Positions 1 through 8,774 of a DNA stretch of 19,732 bases are shown one piece after another. The number at the start of each line of letters is the position of its first letter. Positions within the stretch are counted from its first letter, which is position 1. The notes under the pieces are model-generated. The model made no database searches. It worked only from the letters and a program-made list of their open reading frames with translations, and was not told where the DNA came from. Source of the DNA: Pseudaeromonas sp038247115 (GTDB lineage Bacteria > Pseudomonadota > Gammaproteobacteria > Enterobacterales > Aeromonadaceae); NCBI GenBank assembly GCA_038247115.1, contig JBBRVG010000079.1, positions 1 to 19,732 of the forward strand. Reading direction: 5' to 3'. A program made the position numbers and the translations under genes.

Positions 1-404
1 AAGCGCTAAAAATTGTCCAGAAGGAGCGGGGCTGGGTACCCGATGGCGCTATCCCGGCGATTGCCACACAACTGGGTATTCCGGCCAGTGATGTCGAGGG
101 GGTTGCTACTTTCTATAGCCAGATTTTCCGTCAGCCGGTCGGGCGTCACATCATCCGCTTGTGCGACAGCGTGGTCTGCTTTATCACCGGTTATCAATCG
201 GTGCTGCAGGCACTGGAGAGCCAGCTGGGGATAGGGCTTGGGCAAACCACACCGGACGGGCGCTTTACCCTGCTGCCGGTGTGTTGTCTGGGCAATTGTG
301 ACAAGGGACCAACCCTGATGATCGATGACGATACCCACGCCTTTGGGCGTGGCGAACAGTTATCGGCCGCTGATTTGGCGCTGTTGCTGGAGGCCTATCC
401 ATGA
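1..404 (+). CDS. nuoE: NADH-quinone oxidoreductase subunit E (5' truncated by window edge)
   Basis: This is the C-terminal 133 residues of the 24-kDa-type subunit of complex I. It sits in the peripheral arm beside NuoF and holds the [2Fe-2S] cluster N1a. The reading frame is open from base 3 to the TGA at 402–404; the start lies upstream of the window. The four cluster cysteines are visible as C-x4-C (CDSVVC, visible residues 54 and 59) and C-x3-C (CLGNC, residues 95 and 99), followed by DKGP as in E. coli NuoE. E. coli NuoE is about 166 aa, so roughly 30 residues are missing. The stop overlaps the nuoF start (ATGA at 401–404), which suggests translational coupling. nuoA, nuoB and nuoCD are presumably upstream. 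No internal defect is seen. Confidence 0.96.
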   Translation, partial: ALKIVQKERGWVPDGAIPAIATQLGIPASDVEGVATFYSQIFRQPVGRHIIRLCDSVVCFITGYQSVLQALESQLGIGLGQTTPDGRFTLLPVCCLGNCDKGPTLMIDDDTHAFGRGEQLSAADLALLLEAYP

Positions 405-1738
405 TTCTGACTGCAGAGAAGCACCCACTGACTTGGCGTTTACGCTCCGACGCTGCGCCGGTTTGGCTCGACGAATATAAAGCCAAACAGGGCTATGCCG
501 CCGTGGAGAAGGCCTACAAGGGCATGGCTCCCCAAGAGGTGACTCAGGTGGTGAAGGATGCCGGGTTACGGGGACGCGGCGGGGCTGGCTTTCCGACCGG
601 GGTGAAGTGGAGCCTGATGCCCATGGATCCCAAGTTTGATCGCAAATATCTGCTCTGCAATGCCGATGAAATGGAGCCGGGCACCTATAAGGACCGGCTC
701 TTGATGGAGCAACTGCCTCATCAACTGATCGAGGGCATGATTTTGTCGGCCTGGGCCTTGCAAACCTACCGCGGTTACATCTTCTTGCGGGGAGAGTATG
801 TGGTGGCGGCCGAGCGCCTGCGTCAGGCTATTCGCGAGGCTGAAGCGGCCGGGTATCTGGGGAAGAATATTCTGGGTTCGGGCTTCAGCTTCGAACTGTT
901 CGTGCATACCGGCGCGGGCCGTTACATCTGTGGCGAAGAAACGGCCCTCATCAGCTCGCTGGAAGGCCGTCGCGCGAATCCAAGAGCCAAACCGCCGTTT
1001 CCGGCAGTCGTCGGTGCCTGGGGCAAGCCGACTTGCGTCAACAACGTCGAGACCCTGAACAATATTCCCTGCATCGTGCTGAACGGCTCGGATTGGTACA
1101 AGGGCCTGAACCAGGGCAAGAGCACCGATAACGGCACCAAGCTGATGGGTTTTTCCGGCCGGGTGAAACGCCCTGGTTTATGGGAACTGCCCTTTGGTAC
1201 TACGGCGCGAGAAATTCTCGAGGACTATGCCGGTGGGATGGCGGATGGCTTGACCCTCAAGGCTTGGCAACCCGGCGGCGCCGGGACCGATTTTCTCACC
1301 GGACAACACCTGGATCTGCCGATGGATTTCGACTCCATCGGCAAGGCTGGCAGTCGGCTGGGTACCGCGCTGGCAATGGCAGTGGATCACACCGTCAATA
1401 TGGTGGCCCTGACTCGCAATCTGGAAGAATTTTTTGCACGCGAATCTTGCGGTTGGTGCACGCCCTGTCGGGATGGATTGCCCTGGAGTGTGAAGATACT
1501 GCGGGCCTTGGAGCGGGGTGAGGGCCAGCCGGGGGATATCGAAACCCTGGAGCAGCTGTGCCGCGCTTTGGGCCCGGGTAAAACCTTCTGTGCTCATGCT
1601 CCCGGCGCTGTGGAGCCTCTGCAGAGTGCGATCAAGTATTTTCGCAGTGAATTTGAGGCCGGGATATCGCCTACGTTTTCCGATAACAAGCATGCAATCG
1701 CTGGGATCCAGCCCAATTTGCTGCAACAGCGTTGGTAA
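401..1738 (+). CDS. nuoF: NADH-quinone oxidoreductase subunit F (NADH/FMN-binding)
   Basis: This subunit is the electron entry point of complex I: it binds NADH, reduces FMN and passes electrons to the [4Fe-4S] cluster N3. The 445-residue product has the same length as I recall for E. coli NuoF. The glycine-rich GRGGAGFPTG at about 58–67 belongs to the FMN/NADH site. An acidic NADEMEPGTYKDR stretch lies at 87–99, and GAGRYICGEETAL at 171–183. The N3 ligands are Cys350, Cys353 and Cys356 (SCGWCTPC) plus Cys397 (FCAHAPG). The ATG at 401 overlaps the nuoE stop by 4 nt. The protein is soluble, with no signal peptide, as expected for the cytoplasmic arm. It is followed by the longest gap between nuo genes in the window (61 nt). 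Confidence 0.98.
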   Translation: MILTAEKHPLTWRLRSDAAPVWLDEYKAKQGYAAVEKAYKGMAPQEVTQVVKDAGLRGRGGAGFPTGVKWSLMPMDPKFDRKYLLCNADEMEPGTYKDRLLMEQLPHQLIEGMILSAWALQTYRGYIFLRGEYVVAAERLRQAIREAEAAGYLGKNILGSGFSFELFVHTGAGRYICGEETALISSLEGRRANPRAKPPFPAVVGAWGKPTCVNNVETLNNIPCIVLNGSDWYKGLNQGKSTDNGTKLMGFSGRVKRPGLWELPFGTTAREILEDYAGGMADGLTLKAWQPGGAGTDFLTGQHLDLPMDFDSIGKAGSRLGTALAMAVDHTVNMVALTRNLEEFFARESCGWCTPCRDGLPWSVKILRALERGEGQPGDIETLEQLCRALGPGKTFCAHAPGAVEPLQSAIKYFRSEFEAGISPTFSDNKHAIAGIQPNLLQQRW

Positions 1739-1799
1739 TGGATGAGTTTTTAGTCGGGTGATTGCATCCGGAATGATTGAACAAGGAATCAAAGTTGCT

Positions 1800-4541
1800 A
1801 TGGCCACGATTCATGTAGACGGCAAAGAGTTTGAAGTAAATGGCGCCGATAACCTGTTACAGGCTTGTCTCTCGTTAGGGTTGGATGTGCCTTATTTTTG
1901 CTGGCATCCAGCGTTGGGCAGTGTCGGTGCCTGTCGGCAATGCGCGGTCAAACAGTACCAGAACGCAGATGACAAGCGGGGACGTCTGGTCATGTCCTGC
2001 ATGACACCGGCGAGCGATGGCACCTATATCTCGGTGGAAGACGAGGAGGCCAAAGCGTTTCGCAAGGGTGTTGTCGAATGGCTGATGACCAATCACCCCC
2101 ACGATTGCCCTGTGTGCGAGGAGGGCGGAGCCTGTCACCTTCAAGATATGACGGTGATGGCTGGACAAAATAGTCGGCGTTATCGTTTCACCAAGCGCAC
2201 CCATAAGAATCAGGATCTGGGTCCCTTTATCTCCCATGAAATGAACCGCTGCATCGCCTGTTATCGCTGTGTGCGCTATTACAAGGATTATGCGGACGGT
2301 GGGGATCTGGGCGTGTATGGCGCCCACGATAATATCTACTTTGGGCGGACTGAAGACGGAACCTTGGAGAGCGAGTTCTCGGGCAACCTGGTTGAGGTAT
2401 GTCCCACAGGAGTGTTCACCGACAAGACTCACTCCGAGCGTTTCAATCGCAAGTGGGATATGCAGTTTGCACCCAGCATCTGTCAGCAATGCAGCATGGG
2501 CTGCAATATCAGCCCCGGCGAGCGTTATGGTGAACTGCGGCGCATCGAAAACCGCTTTAATGGCGCTGTGAATCGCTATTTCCTGTGTGACCGTGGCCGG
2601 TTCGGTTACGGTTATGTCAATAATCCAGATCGCCCCAAACAGCCACTCTGGCGAGAAGGGGATACGGCGCAGAGCCGGATCACCCTATCGGTCAACGGCG
2701 CTCTGGATCGGATTGCCGATGCCTTGCGCAGCAGCGAGCAGGTGATCGGCATCGGCTCACCTCGTGCCAGCCTGGAGAGCAACTTTGCGCTGCGGGAATT
2801 GGTCGGTGAGGAGAATTTCTACAGCGGCATCGAATTGCGCGAGTGGGCTTGTCTGCATCGTTTGCAGCATATCCAGCGCGAGAGCGGGATCCCGCTGGCC
2901 ACCTTGCGTGAAGTAGAAGAACACGATGCAGTGGTGATCCTCGGGGAAGACATTACCCAGACGGCCGCCCGTTTGGCTCTGGCCGTTCGCCAAGCCGTGA
3001 AGGGCAAAGCCCGGCAGATGGCGGCCGAGCTCAAGGTCGATACCTGGCAGGCGGCGGCGATCCAGACCATAGGTCAGAACGCCCGCTACCCGCTGTTGGT
3101 GACTAGCGTGGACGCGACACGGCTGGATGATGTAGCCGAAGTGAGCTTCAGCGGTGCCTATGAGGATCAAGCGCGCATCGGTTTCGCATTGGCCCATCTG
3201 CTGGATTCATCGGCACCGCCAGTTGCCGATCTTCGAGACAGCGAGCAAGTGGCCGCGCAGGCCATGTATGAGCAGTTGATAGCCGCTAAACGACCGTTAG
3301 TCATAGCGGGTACCAGTGCCGGTTCGCTGTCGCTGCTGGATGCAGCCGCTAATATTGCCAAGGCGCTGCAGCAACGCCAGCAAGCCGTTTCATTGTTCTT
3401 GGTGGCGCAAGAGGTAAACAGCATGGGCTTGGCCCTCCTCGGTGGTCAGCCGTTGGAGTCCGCCCTGAGCCGTTTGCAAGAGCAGGCGGGTCGAACCGCC
3501 GTTGTGGTGCTGGAAAATGATCTCTATCGTCGTGCCAGCAAGGCCCGTGTCGATGCTGCATTCGCCCAGGCAAGCAGCGTGCTGGTGCTCGATCACCAGG
3601 ATACCGCCACTGCGCAGGGGGCGAACTTTGTGCTGCCAGTCGCCAGTTTTGCCGAAGGGGACGGTACAGTCGTGAGCAGCGAAGGCCGTGTTCAACGTTA
3701 CTTCCAGGTCTATGATCCGGCCTACTACGACGACGCCGTCAGCATTAAAGAGGGCTGGCGCTGGTTACGGGCTATTGCCGGGGTGCTTAGTCACCGCCAC
3801 TTGGCATGGAACCAGTTTGAAGAAGTGACAACGGCGTGCGCCGAAGCGATCCCGGCGTTGAACCCTATCATTCATGCCGCCCCCAATGCCCGTTTCCGGA
3901 TCAAGGGACTGAAACTGGCACGAGAGCCTCATCGTTATAGTGGTCGCACCGCGATGCGCGCTGATATCGATGTCCATGAGCCGCGAGTCTCACAAGACCC
4001 TGATTCGCCATTTGCCTTCTCGATGGAGGGTTACTCCGGCACCCAAGAGCCATTCCAGCAAGTACCTTTTGCCTGGGCTCCGGGCTGGAACTCACCATCA
4101 GCCTGGAACAAATTTCAGGATGAGGTTGGTGGTCATCTACGGGCTGGCGATCCTGGCTTGCGGTTATTCGAGGTTAGCGATTCGCCATCATTGAGCTATG
4201 CCACCCATATTCCGGCGCCGTTTCAGCCTCATATCACAGAGTTGTGTGTAGTGGATTACCCGCAGCTATTCGGATCGGAGGAGCTGTCGCAAAAATCACC
4301 GGTCTTCCAGCAACGCATCATGCCCGCAACCGTGTATCTGAATCCGGATGATGCGGCCCGTTTGGCCGTGAATGCGGGCACCCGGGTGCAACTCACGTGG
4401 GAAGGCAGTCACTGGCGTTTGCCGGTAGTGCTGAGTGAGCGTCTGGCTCCGGGCTTATTGGGGTTGCCGCTGGGACTAAGCGGAATTCCTACCGCTTTGC
4501 ATCATCAGCAGATCCGTGATCTGCAGGAGGCCATTCTATGA
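1800..4541 (+). CDS. nuoG: NADH-quinone oxidoreductase subunit G (multi-FeS)
   Basis: This is the large iron-sulfur subunit of the peripheral arm. From the ATG at 1800 (MATIHVDGKEFEVNG, matching the E. coli N-terminus) it is 913 aa. Cluster ligands are all present: [2Fe-2S] Cys34/45/48/67; the N5-type His99-x3-Cys103-x2-Cys106-x5-Cys112; N4-type Cys151/154/157/201; and the extra N7 set Cys228/231/235/263 found in E. coli and some other bacteria. The rest is a molybdopterin-oxidoreductase-like domain without an obvious catalytic site, as usual for the family. The frame stays open upstream, with a GTG at 1758 and an ATG at 1773. I prefer 1800 on homology and because AAGGA lies at 1783–1787. The stop overlaps the nuoH ATG (4538–4541). 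Confidence 0.97.
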   Translation: MATIHVDGKEFEVNGADNLLQACLSLGLDVPYFCWHPALGSVGACRQCAVKQYQNADDKRGRLVMSCMTPASDGTYISVEDEEAKAFRKGVVEWLMTNHPHDCPVCEEGGACHLQDMTVMAGQNSRRYRFTKRTHKNQDLGPFISHEMNRCIACYRCVRYYKDYADGGDLGVYGAHDNIYFGRTEDGTLESEFSGNLVEVCPTGVFTDKTHSERFNRKWDMQFAPSICQQCSMGCNISPGERYGELRRIENRFNGAVNRYFLCDRGRFGYGYVNNPDRPKQPLWREGDTAQSRITLSVNGALDRIADALRSSEQVIGIGSPRASLESNFALRELVGEENFYSGIELREWACLHRLQHIQRESGIPLATLREVEEHDAVVILGEDITQTAARLALAVRQAVKGKARQMAAELKVDTWQAAAIQTIGQNARYPLLVTSVDATRLDDVAEVSFSGAYEDQARIGFALAHLLDSSAPPVADLRDSEQVAAQAMYEQLIAAKRPLVIAGTSAGSLSLLDAAANIAKALQQRQQAVSLFLVAQEVNSMGLALLGGQPLESALSRLQEQAGRTAVVVLENDLYRRASKARVDAAFAQASSVLVLDHQDTATAQGANFVLPVASFAEGDGTVVSSEGRVQRYFQVYDPAYYDDAVSIKEGWRWLRAIAGVLSHRHLAWNQFEEVTTACAEAIPALNPIIHAAPNARFRIKGLKLAREPHRYSGRTAMRADIDVHEPRVSQDPDSPFAFSMEGYSGTQEPFQQVPFAWAPGWNSPSAWNKFQDEVGGHLRAGDPGLRLFEVSDSPSLSYATHIPAPFQPHITELCVVDYPQLFGSEELSQKSPVFQQRIMPATVYLNPDDAARLAVNAGTRVQLTWEGSHWRLPVVLSERLAPGLLGLPLGLSGIPTALHHQQIRDLQEAIL

Positions 4542-5512
4542 TTTTGTCGGATGCAACCTGGGAGATCATCATTGCCGTGGCCAAGGCACTGCTCATCCTG
4601 GTGGTGATGATCGGAGCCGGAGCCTTCATGAGCTTCATCGAACGACGACTGTTGGGGCTCTGGCAAGATAGATACGGGCCAAACCGGGTCGGACCCTTCG
4701 GTATTTTTCAGCTGGTCGCCGATATGTTGAAGATGTTCTTCAAAGAGGACTGGATACCACCGTTTGCCGATCGACGCATCTTCATGTTGGCGCCCATCAT
4801 AGCGTTCACCGCGTTTTTGATGGCGTTTGTGATAGTGCCGATCACTCCCACCTGGGGCATTGCCGATTTGAATATCGGTATCCTCTATTTCTTCGCCATC
4901 GCCGGGCTGGCGGTTTATGCCGTGCTATTCGCCGGTTGGTCGAGCAACAACAAATATGCCTTGCTGGGCAGCCTGCGGGCCTCGGCCCAGACTCTGAGCT
5001 ACGAGGTCTTTCTGGGCTTGTCCCTGATGGGTATCGTGATCCAGACAGGCACCTTCAATCTGCGGGAAATTGTCGAAGCCCAAGCGGATTTGTGGAACAT
5101 AATTCCGCAATTCTTTGGCTTTGCGACCTTCGTGATCGCCGGGATTGCTGTGACTCACCGTCATCCCTTTGATCAGCCCGAAGCGGAGCAAGAATTGGCA
5201 GATGGCTATCACATTGAATACGCCGGTATGAAATGGGGGCTGTTCTTTGTCGGTGAGTACATCGGCATAGTGCTGGTTTCTGCCATGTTGGTCAGCCTGT
5301 TCTTCGGCGGCTGGCAGGGTCCCTGGTTGCCCCCCATCGTCTGGTTTGCCCTCAAGACCGGCTTTTTCATGATGTTCTTTATCCTGCTACGCGCTTCGTT
5401 ACCACGGCCCCGTTTTGACCAGGTGATGGCGTTTGGCTGGAAGGTGTGTTTGCCGTTGACCTTGCTCAATATGCTGGCAACAGCCGCTTGGGTACTGATC
5501 CGTTCAAACTGA
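4538..5512 (+). CDS. nuoH: NADH-quinone oxidoreductase subunit H (membrane, quinone site)
   Basis: NuoH is the membrane subunit that joins the peripheral and membrane arms and helps form the quinone-reduction chamber. The product has 324 aa, close to the 325 of E. coli, and about eight hydrophobic helices. Family signatures visible are FIERRLLGLWQDRYGPNRVG at about 33–52 and the loop HRHPFDQPEAEQELADGYHI, whose acidic residues are typical of the quinone-channel region. An excellent Shine-Dalgarno AGGAGG (4525–4530) lies inside the end of nuoG, 7 nt before the ATG. The ATGA overlap with nuoG indicates coupled translation. No anomaly seen. Confidence 0.98.
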   Translation: MILSDATWEIIIAVAKALLILVVMIGAGAFMSFIERRLLGLWQDRYGPNRVGPFGIFQLVADMLKMFFKEDWIPPFADRRIFMLAPIIAFTAFLMAFVIVPITPTWGIADLNIGILYFFAIAGLAVYAVLFAGWSSNNKYALLGSLRASAQTLSYEVFLGLSLMGIVIQTGTFNLREIVEAQADLWNIIPQFFGFATFVIAGIAVTHRHPFDQPEAEQELADGYHIEYAGMKWGLFFVGEYIGIVLVSAMLVSLFFGGWQGPWLPPIVWFALKTGFFMMFFILLRASLPRPRFDQVMAFGWKVCLPLTLLNMLATAAWVLIRSN

Positions 5513-5522
5513 GGCTAGCTGT

Positions 5523-6065
5523 ATGATTATCAATGAAATTATTAAAGGTGTTGGCACTCAGATCCGCAGTATTGCCATGGTTTTTTCCCACTCCTGGCGT
5601 AAACGCGACACCCTGTGTTATCCCGAGGAGAGTGTCTACACGGCACCGCGTTACCGCGGACGCATTGTGTTGACGCGGGATCCGGACGGTGATGAGCGTT
5701 GCGTGGCGTGCAACCTGTGTGCTGTGGCTTGCCCGGTCTCCTGCATCTCGTTGCAAAAATCAGAGCGGGAAGATGGCCGCTGGTATCCAGAATTTTTCCG
5801 CATCAATTTTTCACGGTGTATTTTCTGTGGCATGTGTGAAGAGGCATGTCCCACCACTGCCATCCAGCTGACTCCCGATTTCGAGATGGGTGAGTACCGA
5901 CGACAGGATCTGGTGTACGAGAAGGAGGACCTGTTGATCAGTGGACCCGGCAAATATCCCGATTACAACTTTTACCGGGTGAGTGGCATGGCCATAGCGG
6001 GTAAAGCCAAAGGCGAGGCTGAACACGAAGCCAAGCCGATTGATGTCAAGAGTCTGCTGCCCTGA
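5523..6065 (+). CDS. nuoI: NADH-quinone oxidoreductase subunit I (2x[4Fe-4S])
   Basis: This ferredoxin-like subunit carries clusters N6a and N6b, relaying electrons through the peripheral arm towards N2 and quinone. The product has 180 aa, as in E. coli. Two classical 4Fe-4S motifs (C-x2-C-x2-C-x3-C) are visible at Cys60/63/66/70 (CVACNLCAVACP) and Cys99/102/105/109 (CIFCGMCEEACP). The N-terminal amphipathic segment (IINEIIKGVGTQIRSIAMVF) fits attachment to the membrane arm. The gene begins 10 nt after nuoH and its TGA (6063–6065) runs into the Shine-Dalgarno of nuoJ. Confidence 0.98.
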   Translation: MIINEIIKGVGTQIRSIAMVFSHSWRKRDTLCYPEESVYTAPRYRGRIVLTRDPDGDERCVACNLCAVACPVSCISLQKSEREDGRWYPEFFRINFSRCIFCGMCEEACPTTAIQLTPDFEMGEYRRQDLVYEKEDLLISGPGKYPDYNFYRVSGMAIAGKAKGEAEHEAKPIDVKSLLP

Positions 6066-6075
6066 GGAGTTCACC

Positions 6076-6606
6076 ATGGAATTGGCTTTTTATGTCTCGG
6101 CACTGGTCGCCATAGTGGCGACCTTGCGGGTCATCAGTAACAGTAACCCCATGCATGCGTTACTGAATCTCATCATTTCACTCATAGCGGTGGCGATGAT
6201 CTTTTTCTGCCTGGGGGCCGGTTTCGCCGGTGCCATGCAGGTCATCGTTTATGCCGGCGCCATCATGGTGCTGTTTGTGTTCGTGGTCATGATGCTCAAC
6301 CTGGGCAGTGCCCAAGTCCAGGAGAAGTTGTGGCTGACACCGGGGAGTGTGGTTTTCCCGGCCGTGTTGGCGTTTATCCTGCTGATCTTTTTGGCTAATG
6401 CCATCTTCTCCGCCACGGGTGGGGAGTTGGGAACCACAGACGTCACGGCCAAAGCCGTGGGCATAGCTCTGTTTGGTCCCTATGTGATAGCCGTGGAGCT
6501 GGCATCCATTTTGTTGCTGGCCGGTTTGGTCACCGCCTATCACCTGGGACGCGAAGATAAGCAAGGCGAAATTCTTTCCCATCGGGATGAAGGAGGCAAA
6601 CGATGA
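6076..6606 (+). CDS. nuoJ: NADH-quinone oxidoreductase subunit J
   Basis: This small membrane subunit of complex I belongs to the ND6 family. From the ATG at 6076 (MELAFYVSALVAIVATLRV) it is 176 aa; E. coli NuoJ is about 184. An in-frame ATG at 6040 inside nuoI would add 12 residues with no resemblance to the family, so it is rejected. GAGGAG at 6064–6069, 6 nt upstream, supports 6076. Five hydrophobic helices can be read. The conserved third-helix stretch IVYAGAIMVLFVFVVMMLNL is present; it contains the region that forms a pi-bulge in known structures. The C-terminus is charged and cytoplasmic. The stop overlaps nuoK by 4 nt. Confidence 0.96.
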   Translation: MELAFYVSALVAIVATLRVISNSNPMHALLNLIISLIAVAMIFFCLGAGFAGAMQVIVYAGAIMVLFVFVVMMLNLGSAQVQEKLWLTPGSVVFPAVLAFILLIFLANAIFSATGGELGTTDVTAKAVGIALFGPYVIAVELASILLLAGLVTAYHLGREDKQGEILSHRDEGGKR

Positions 6607-6911
6607 GTGGATTACCCATGGAGCATGGCCTGCTGGTAGCAGCCATTCTTTTCTGTCTGGGGCTGTGTGGCCTCATCATGCGGCGAAATCTGCTCTTCAT
6701 CCTGATGAGCATTGAAATCATGATGAATGCAGCGGCATTGGCGTTCGTGGTGGCTGGCAGTCGCTGGGGTCAGGCGGATGGCCAGATCATGTACATACTC
6801 GTGATTTCACTGGCGGCGGCTGAAGCCAGTATCGGGTTGGCGTTATTGCTGATGCTGTATCGCCGTCATCACACACTGGATGTGGATATTGTGAGCGAGA
6901 TGCGCGGATGA
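6603..6911 (+). CDS. nuoK: NADH-quinone oxidoreductase subunit K
   Basis: This is the ND4L-type membrane subunit, which provides part of the proton path between NuoJ and NuoN. The product is 102 aa with three hydrophobic helices. Conserved acidic residues lie within the membrane segments, in SIEIMMNAAALAFV and AAAEASIGLALLL; these correspond to E. coli Glu36 and Glu72, known to be needed for activity. AGGAGG (6591–6596) lies 6 nt before the ATG. The E. coli protein is 100 aa, so the start adds about two residues; the internal ATG at 6618 would be short. It overlaps nuoJ upstream and nuoL downstream, each by 4 nt. Confidence 0.97.
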   Translation: MSGLPMEHGLLVAAILFCLGLCGLIMRRNLLFILMSIEIMMNAAALAFVVAGSRWGQADGQIMYILVISLAAAEASIGLALLLMLYRRHHTLDVDIVSEMRG

Positions 6912-8758
6912 TGAATCTACTGTTTCTAACCTGCTTGTTTCCTTTGCTCAGCGCGCTGCTCCTGGCCTTTTCGGCTGGACGCTGGAGTGAAAATCGGGCC
7001 GCACTGGTCGGGGTCGGCAGTATCGGCTTGTCCGCGCTGACTGCCCTGGTTGTAGGGGTGGATTTCCTCGGTACTGTGCCGAAGGGGGGCGTTTTCTCGC
7101 AAACCCTGTGGCAGTGGATGAGTATCGGCACCTTCCAGCCAGCACTGCAATTGCACCTGGATGGCCTATCGCTGACCATGTTGGGTGTGGTCACCGGCGT
7201 CGGTTTTTTCATCCATCTGTTTGCCTCCTGGTATATGCGGGGGGAAGAGGGCTATTCACGCTTTTTCGCCTACACCAATCTGTTTATTGCCAGCATGCTG
7301 TTCTTGATCCTGGCCGATGACCTGCTGTTTGTGTACTTGGGCTGGGAAGGCGTCGGTCTGTGTAGCTATCTGCTGATCGGGTTTTACTATAAGCACCCGG
7401 CTAATGGCGCCGCGGCACTCAAAGCTTTTATCGTGACCCGGGTCGGCGATGTCTTCCTGGCGATTGGCATGTTCATTCTGTACCGCGAATTGGGCACCTT
7501 GAACATTCAGGAGCTGGTGATCCGTGGCCAGCAACTCTGGCAAGTGGGTGATCCGACGATCCGTCTGGCCTGTCTGATGCTGTTGGGTGGTGCTGTGGGT
7601 AAATCAGCCCAATTGCCGTTACAGACCTGGTTGGCGGATGCCATGGCGGGTCCAACTCCGGTGTCGGCGCTGATCCACGCGGCGACCATGGTGACGGCCG
7701 GTGTCTATCTGATCGCCCGCACTCATGGGCTGTTCTTACTGGCACCGGATATCTTGTTGCTGGTCGCCATTGTTGGTGCTGTCACCTTGCTGCTCTCCGG
7801 TTTTGCTGCACTGGTGCAGACCGATATCAAGAGGATCCTGGCTTACTCCACCATGAGCCAGATCGGGTACATGTTTCTGGCGCTGGGGGTGGGGGCCTGG
7901 GATGGCGCTATTTTCCATCTGATGACCCATGCCTTTTTCAAGGCGTTGCTGTTCCTCTCCGCCGGCTCCGTCATAGTGGCCTGTCACCATGAGCAGAACA
8001 TTTTCAAGATGGGTGGCCTGCGCCGTTCGCTACCCTTGGTCTATGCCTGCTTCCTGGTCGGGGGCTCGGCGCTGGCAGCACTGCCGCTGGTGACCGCTGG
8101 TTTTTACAGTAAGGATGCCATCCTGTGGCAAGTGCAGGCTGCCGGTCAGCAGCCGTTGCTGATTGCCGGTCTGGTTGGGGCGTTATTGACCTCGCTGTAT
8201 ACCTTCCGACTGATTTTTATCGTCTTTCATGGTAAAGCCCAAACCAGTGCCCACGCCGGTAAAGGCTTGTCGCACCATATTCCGCTTGTGGTGCTGATGA
8301 CACTCTCGACCTTGGTTGGGGCCTGGATTGTGCCGCCTTTGGCGGGTGTGTTACCCGCGGGTCCTGGGGATCATATCGAAGAGGGTAAGCATCTGCTTGA
8401 GTTTGTCTCGGCGGGAGTGGCGTTATCTGGTATTGCGCTGGCGGCTTGGTTGTTCCTCGGCGAACGTAGATTCATCACCCGGGTCGCCAACTCGGCACCG
8501 GGCCGTCTGCTGGGCGGACTCTGGCTTCATGCTTGGGGTTTTGACTGGCTCTATCATCAGCTGTTTGTCCGGCCTTATTTGTTCCTCGCCCGCGTCTTGG
8601 CCCGGGATCCTTGTGATCGGCTGATGGAGCTACCGGGTGGACTGGCACAACTGGGTAACAAACTGCTGGTGACAACCGTCACGGGTAAGCTGCGCTGGTA
8701 TGCGGCCTCGATGGGCTTGGGGGCGCTGATGATACTGGCGCTGTTGCTGTTGGTCTGA
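6908..8758 (+). CDS. nuoL: NADH-quinone oxidoreductase subunit L (antiporter-like)
   Basis: NuoL is the distal antiporter-like proton-pumping subunit of the membrane arm. The product has 616 aa, close to the 613 of E. coli, and is highly hydrophobic throughout. The key glutamate is visible in YLGWEGVGLCSYL (Glu147 here, E. coli Glu144). The key lysine is in GGAVGKSAQLPLQTWLADAM (Lys232 here, E. coli Lys229). The charged C-terminal part (about 480–616) matches the lateral helix and final transmembrane helix specific to NuoL. The gene starts ATGATG at 6908; the second ATG (6911) is an equally possible start. No strong Shine-Dalgarno precedes it, and the 4-nt overlap with nuoK suggests translational coupling. 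Confidence 0.97.
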   Translation: MMNLLFLTCLFPLLSALLLAFSAGRWSENRAALVGVGSIGLSALTALVVGVDFLGTVPKGGVFSQTLWQWMSIGTFQPALQLHLDGLSLTMLGVVTGVGFFIHLFASWYMRGEEGYSRFFAYTNLFIASMLFLILADDLLFVYLGWEGVGLCSYLLIGFYYKHPANGAAALKAFIVTRVGDVFLAIGMFILYRELGTLNIQELVIRGQQLWQVGDPTIRLACLMLLGGAVGKSAQLPLQTWLADAMAGPTPVSALIHAATMVTAGVYLIARTHGLFLLAPDILLLVAIVGAVTLLLSGFAALVQTDIKRILAYSTMSQIGYMFLALGVGAWDGAIFHLMTHAFFKALLFLSAGSVIVACHHEQNIFKMGGLRRSLPLVYACFLVGGSALAALPLVTAGFYSKDAILWQVQAAGQQPLLIAGLVGALLTSLYTFRLIFIVFHGKAQTSAHAGKGLSHHIPLVVLMTLSTLVGAWIVPPLAGVLPAGPGDHIEEGKHLLEFVSAGVALSGIALAAWLFLGERRFITRVANSAPGRLLGGLWLHAWGFDWLYHQLFVRPYLFLARVLARDPCDRLMELPGGLAQLGNKLLVTTVTGKLRWYAASMGLGALMILALLLLV

Positions 8759-8774
8759 AGAGAGAGTACGGATC

